Source: PALSA-926 sp964476835
Lineage (GTDB): Bacteria; Pseudomonadota; Alphaproteobacteria; Micavibrionales; UBA2020
Direction of reading: 5' to 3'
DNA length: 64,000 bases
Assembly (NCBI GenBank): GCA_964476835.1
Contig: CAYZCE010000003.1
Location: 1-64,000, forward strand
The notes below the pieces were generated by a model. It did not search any database. It was given only the letters and a program-made list of their open reading frames with translations, and was not told the origin of the DNA. Positions 60,857 to 64,000 of the stretch are shown piece by piece; the first letter of the stretch is position 1, and each line of letters opens with the position of its first letter. A program made the position numbers and the translations under genes.

Positions 60857-62034
60857 CAGTGACCGCCGCCTTCGGCGCCCTTGGTGCCTTGCGCGTAGAT
60901 CAGGTAGAAACGGCGCTCGATCAGGCCGGCTTCCATCGCTTCCTTGGCGTCTTGTTCCATGGTCTTGCCGTATTTGGGCACCATCTGCATCAGCTCCGCC
61001 GGCCACTTGTCGAAGGTGAGGCTGAGCATGTGCTCGCGGATTTCTTCGGTGAAAGGCATGTATTCGCGCAGCGCCTGGCGGCCGCCGCCGATTTTCGGCA
61101 CCAGCGTCTGCGTGACGATCAGGCGCACGGTTTCCATCAGCGAGAAGGCGCGCTCGGATCGCTCCGACGGCTCGAAGGTCGAGACCATGCGTCGGATGGT
61201 GGCCGCGACGCCGGTGGTGTGGACGGTTGCGAAGACAAGGTGACCCGTTTGTCCGGCCTCGATCGCGGCGGAAATGGTTTCGCGGTCGCGGGCCTCGCCG
61301 ACGAGGATGATTTCAGGCTTGCGGCGCAGCGCGTTGCGCACGCCGGCGGCGAAGGTCGGCAGGTGGCGCGGGATTTCCGACTGCGCGACGAGCGAGCGGC
61401 TCGACGTGATGGTGTCGTAGGTGAATTCGATCGGCGCTTCGTAGGTCAGCATCTTGCCGCAGCCGTGCGGGCTCTCGATCAGCATGCGGTTGCCGGCGGC
61501 AAGCAGCGTCGATTTGCCCGAGCCGGTGGGGCCGGTGACGAGCACGAGGCCGTTGCGCGGACGCCAGTGCTTGATGATCTCTTCGTTGACCTTGAGCTGC
61601 TTCATCGTCGGCGGGGCCGAAGGCAGCGTCCGCATGGTGATCTGCACGCCGTCGCGGCCGTCGGCCAGGATGGCGGTCATGTTCACGCGGAAGCGGGTGC
61701 GCGTGAAGCGGTCGGTCATGATTTCGTACGACAAGTCGATGTCCGCGCCGCCCGAGAGGATCGCGAGCGCTTCCGCGCCGTAGAGGCGGCCGATGATCGC
61801 GGCCATGTCCGCGCCGTCGAGCTGGCGGTAGGTGGACGGATAGAGCGTGCCGGACAGTTCGCTATAGACTTGCCGGTTGGTCTGGAAGGTGATGTCGGAG
61901 GCGCCCTTCTTGACGCACCACAGGAGGAACGGGTCGACGTGGGCGTCGGTGAACCTGTCCGGCTCGTTCGGCCAGGTTTCCTTGAGGTCGTCGACCCCCT
62001 TCTTGAGGAGGCTTACCGGTCTGCCGGCTTCCAT
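60856..62034 (-). CDS. dotB: DotB-like PilT-family secretion ATPase
   Basis: Cytoplasmic hexameric ATPase driving type IVB secretion, related to PilT and TraJ. The 392-residue protein has an N-terminal PAS-like domain, Walker A GPTGSGKST at 168-176, Asp box TYEAPIEFTYD (about 197-207), Walker B EIILVGEARD at 241-250 and His box HLVFATVHT (about 265-273). All catalytic features are intact. It overlaps dotC by 22 bases and icmT by one. Confidence 0.95.
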   Translation of the reverse strand: MEAGRPVSLLKKGVDDLKETWPNEPDRFTDAHVDPFLLWCVKKGASDITFQTNRQVYSELSGTLYPSTYRQLDGADMAAIIGRLYGAEALAILSGGADIDLSYEIMTDRFTRTRFRVNMTAILADGRDGVQITMRTLPSAPPTMKQLKVNEEIIKHWRPRNGLVLVTGPTGSGKSTLLAAGNRMLIESPHGCGKMLTYEAPIEFTYDTITSSRSLVAQSEIPRHLPTFAAGVRNALRRKPEIILVGEARDRETISAAIEAGQTGHLVFATVHTTGVAATIRRMVSTFEPSERSERAFSLMETVRLIVTQTLVPKIGGGRQALREYMPFTEEIREHMLSLTFDKWPAELMQMVPKYGKTMEQDAKEAMEAGLIERRFYLIYAQGTKGAEGGGH

Positions 62035-63209
62035 AGGTCCGCCTTTGTGGTGAGGAATTTCGAAGGTCCGGTGATGCGCAGCGCGCTGTCGCCGACGCGC
62101 ATCTGGTTGTCGTCGCCCGTCACGCCGCGGTCTTCGTGCATCGCGTAAGGCGCGGAGATCATGCCCTGCGCCAGCAGCACGCGGTAGCGCACCATGCCTT
62201 TATAGTCGGCCTGCACGCGGTTGACGTTGGATTCGAAAATCTGCTCGGCCTGTTCGGTGCCGGCCTGCCAGCCTTGCTCGACCCAGCGGTTCCAGTCGCG
62301 CTGTTCCTCGGCGGTCTTGGGCCACAGGATGCGCGGCGGCGGCGGCACGTCGCCCCAGCTCTGGATCAGGTATTGGCGCCAGTCGCGCGGCGCGGAGACG
62401 ATCTTGGCGCGCTTGTTGATTTCGTAGACGGCGTTGGCGACGGCCGCTTCTGCGCCGCCGTCGGTGATGAAGATGGCGTCGGTCGCCTGGCTGACGATCG
62501 GCGGCTCGATCAGCAGGCCCGACGGCGCCTTGACGAGCAAGGCGCGGAAATTGAACACGCGGTCGAGCGCCGGCTCGAAGCCGCGGATGTTCTCCATGAT
62601 CGCGTAGCTGCGCTTGGCGAGGCCGCCGCGCGCGCCGTACGACAGCGCCGCTTCTTTCTGCGCTTCCTTGCGCAGGTCGACGGAGACGGACTTGCTGACG
62701 AGGTCGTCGCCCGTGTCCAGCGGGTCGCGGCCGCCGAGCGTCTGGTTGACGTACTGCAGGGTCTCAAGTTCCGGCGGCGGCGCAGGCTCGCCCGTCACGT
62801 CGTCGGTCTTGAGGAAGCCTTTGGCGGCGGCGCGTTCCTTCTCGGCTTTGGTGGCGAGCAGGTTGGCCTTATAGGCAGGGCTGTTGGGGTCGTTGATGTC
62901 GCCGGCGTTGCCGCGGATCTCGGCGGTGCGCGGCGGGTCTTGCGTGTTTTGCGGCAGTTGCCCTTGTTGCTGTTGTCCGGGCTGCTGGCCTTGTGCGTAG
63001 TTGTAGAGCGCGCGCTGCTGCGCCGCACGCGCATCGCCGCCGGGAACGGAGCCGTTGGAGACAGGCGGGGTGCCGTAGCTGGAGGCAACGCGCGGATCAG
63101 GGCCGGCGTAAGACGTCACGGGCGTATCCGCGCGCGCAACCGTCGCGCCGGCGACCATCGCGCCGCAGACAAGGAAGCGCAGGATGTTATTCGCTGAAAT
63201 TCGACGCAT
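62013..63209 (-). CDS. dotC: DotC-like outer-membrane core protein
   Basis: A 398-residue exported protein. The signal peptide (ILRFLVCGAMVAGATVARA) is cleaved near residue 27, followed by a Gln/Pro-rich linker and a conserved C-terminal domain: KRSYAIMENIRGFEPALDRVFNFRALLV, LLIEPPIVSQATDAIFI and RDWRQYLIQSW match DotC/TraI. Legionella DotC is a lipoprotein, but here no lipobox cysteine is found; the only early cysteine is in FLVCG, which does not fit. DotD upstream keeps its lipobox. It overlaps dotD by 23 bases. Confidence 0.92.
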   Translation of the reverse strand: MRRISANNILRFLVCGAMVAGATVARADTPVTSYAGPDPRVASSYGTPPVSNGSVPGGDARAAQQRALYNYAQGQQPGQQQQGQLPQNTQDPPRTAEIRGNAGDINDPNSPAYKANLLATKAEKERAAAKGFLKTDDVTGEPAPPPELETLQYVNQTLGGRDPLDTGDDLVSKSVSVDLRKEAQKEAALSYGARGGLAKRSYAIMENIRGFEPALDRVFNFRALLVKAPSGLLIEPPIVSQATDAIFITDGGAEAAVANAVYEINKRAKIVSAPRDWRQYLIQSWGDVPPPPRILWPKTAEEQRDWNRWVEQGWQAGTEQAEQIFESNVNRVQADYKGMVRYRVLLAQGMISAPYAMHEDRGVTGDDNQMRVGDSALRITGPSKFLTTKADLWKPADR

Positions 63210-63672
63210 AATCGAGCTCTACCATCCGGCGGTCGGGATCGACTGCCACGTCGGCGCGGCGGCCGGCCTGCAGGCCGATGTCGCGCAGCACTTCGATTAC
63301 CGATTTTTCGCGGCTATGCACGGAGACGATCATCGGCGCGGGCGGGCGCGTGCCGTTGATCTCGAGTTGGTAACCGGCGCGGTCGGCCAGCGTCTTCGCC
63401 ATCGGCTCGATCGGGCCGTCGTAATCGACGGAGATGATGCGGCGCAGTTCCTGCGGCGCGTCGGGCACGGCGGCGATGGATTGGGACGGGTTCTTCGCCT
63501 GCTCGATCGCGGCGAGAGTCGACAGCGCGCTCGAGGCGTTGTCGGCGGCCATCGCGAGGCGCAGGGTGACGGGATCCGGCTCGGCGACCAGCTGCTGGTC
63601 GACCTTGCGCGCGGAGCATCCCGACGCAAGCACGAGCGTCATCGCCGCCACGAACAAAATGTTTTTGTCCAT
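63187..63672 (-). CDS. dotD: DotD-like outer-membrane lipoprotein
   Basis: A 161-residue lipoprotein with lipobox LASGC at about residues 15-19, and a C-terminal domain (about 70-161) with the N0-secretin-like fold of DotD: RIISVDYDGPIEPMAKTLADRAGYQLEING and VIEVLRDIGLQAGRRADVAVDP. DotD works with DotC and DotH in the outer-membrane core. The ATG at 63672 is chosen because it places the lipobox at the usual distance; a longer reading lacks a signal peptide. It follows the lytic transglycosylase by 126 bases. Confidence 0.9.
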   Translation of the reverse strand: MDKNILFVAAMTLVLASGCSARKVDQQLVAEPDPVTLRLAMAADNASSALSTLAAIEQAKNPSQSIAAVPDAPQELRRIISVDYDGPIEPMAKTLADRAGYQLEINGTRPPAPMIVSVHSREKSVIEVLRDIGLQAGRRADVAVDPDRRMVELDYASNFSE

Positions 63673-63752
63673 AAACTTCACTTCATGAATCCCCGAGGTT
63701 CGCGATCTGAACACATGATGTCGGAGATGGTAGCTTTTTTTGGGGACAAAGC

Positions 63753-63772
63753 AAACAGGCAAGCGCCTGTTT
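63753..63772. terminator. Weak hairpin between transglycosylase and dotD
   Basis: AAACAGGC (63753-63760) and GCCTGTTT (63765-63772) around AAGC. On the minus strand it is followed by GCTTTG rather than a clean T-run, so termination would be partial at best. It could lower dotD expression relative to the upstream gene. Confidence 0.35.
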
Positions 63773-63798
63773 TCTCGATTTTTTTATTGGGGGAGAGC

Positions 63799-64000
63799 TT
63801 AGCCCGGATTGCGCGCGCGGTTGGCGGCGGCAAGCAGGTCTTCGGGGCGGCGGACGAGGCGGTACTTCTCCATCGCGCGGACGACCTTCTGCTTGTAGTT
63901 ATGTCCAAGCGACGGCGTGGCCGAGTGGTAATGCGCGATGCCCTGCTCGAGAGTGCCGGTCTGGTTCATTTTCGTGCGCAGGATCCACGCGCCGACGCCG
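63799..64000 (-). CDS. Lytic transglycosylase, C-terminal end (partial)
   Basis: Only the last 66 or so codons are inside the window; the 5' part lies beyond 64000. The visible end reads GAWILRTKMNQTGTLEQGIAHYHSATPSLGHNYKQKVVRAMEKY, matching the C-terminal part of Slt/VirB1-type lysozyme-like domains (GAWYLR, AVGAYHS, Y-rich tail). VirB1-like enzymes open peptidoglycan for secretion channels. It is directly upstream of dotD on the same strand, so a role in the secretion locus is plausible. The catalytic Glu is out of view. Confidence 0.8.
   Translation of the reverse strand, partial: GVGAWILRTKMNQTGTLEQGIAHYHSATPSLGHNYKQKVVRAMEKYRLVRRPEDLLAAANRARNPG

Noticed and set aside
58953..61019. 688-codon Gly/Arg-rich open frame antisense to the N0-repeat gene, icmT and dotB
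   Set aside because: The opposite strand carries dotB with intact Walker motifs; the Gly/Arg/Cys-rich translation is the reverse of Ala/Pro-rich linkers.

Overview
The window looks like the origin-proximal part of the chromosome of a GC-rich (roughly 60 percent by eye), flagellated alphaproteobacterium. The evidence is the hemE-hemH-hemJ-rho block reading away from a DnaA-box-rich intergenic region (compare Caulobacter, where the origin lies beside hemE), followed by mnmG-rsmG-parA-parB with three parS sites, a rod-shape operon (mreB, mreC, mreD, PBP2, rodA) and dnaN. A deep-branching lineage such as Micavibrionales or a Rhodospirillales/Holosporales relative is plausible, but I cannot settle taxonomy without a search.

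Layout. 1-3.8 kb: rho (cut by the window edge) and late heme genes on the minus strand. 3.8-4.2 kb: putative oriC. 4.2-13.7 kb: a three-gene operon (unknown, APH-like kinase, LplT-like MFS), two degenerate metallopeptidase-like paralogues, small unknown genes, prmA, a thiolase and a deaminase. 13.7-18.1 kb: mnmG, rsmG, parA, parB. 18.2-28.7 kb: an intact member of the metallopeptidase-like family, rpmJ, mreBCD-mrdA-rodA, an N-formylglutamate amidohydrolase-like gene, dnaN-mscS-DUF423. 28.7-39 kb: tRNA-Gly, a beta-oxidation pair, a TerC/nucleotide-sugar dehydrogenase operon, DsbA-like and M48 envelope genes. 39-64 kb: flagellar and type IVB secretion genes.

The outstanding region is 40.4-63.7 kb, a chromosomal Dot/Icm-like (I-type, type IVB) secretion locus on the minus strand. 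In transcription order it reads: lytic transglycosylase end, dotD, dotC, dotB, icmT, a protein with three secretin-N0/TcpQ-like modules, four tandem exported cysteine-rich paralogues that I do not recognise, an iscX-like gene, an RNase J-like gene; then, beyond flgK-flgL on the opposite strand, two dotI/icmL copies, dotH, dotG, dotF, a three-module icmC-like gene, icmD and icmJ/dotN. Leaving out the insertions, this matches the known H-I-J-K-M-N-O-P-Q-R-T order of IncI plasmid tra genes. The coupling protein (DotL), DotM, DotO, DotA and the IcmS/W adaptors are not in the window.

Proposed division of labour: DotC, DotD and DotH form the outer-membrane part of the core; DotG and DotF cross the inner membrane; DotI-like and IcmC/IcmD-like proteins sit in the inner membrane; DotB supplies ATPase activity; IcmJ/DotN would belong to the (missing) coupling complex. 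The four paralogues and the N0-repeat protein are the candidates for lineage-specific structural or surface-exposed parts. The flgK-flgL unit has a textbook sigma-54 promoter.
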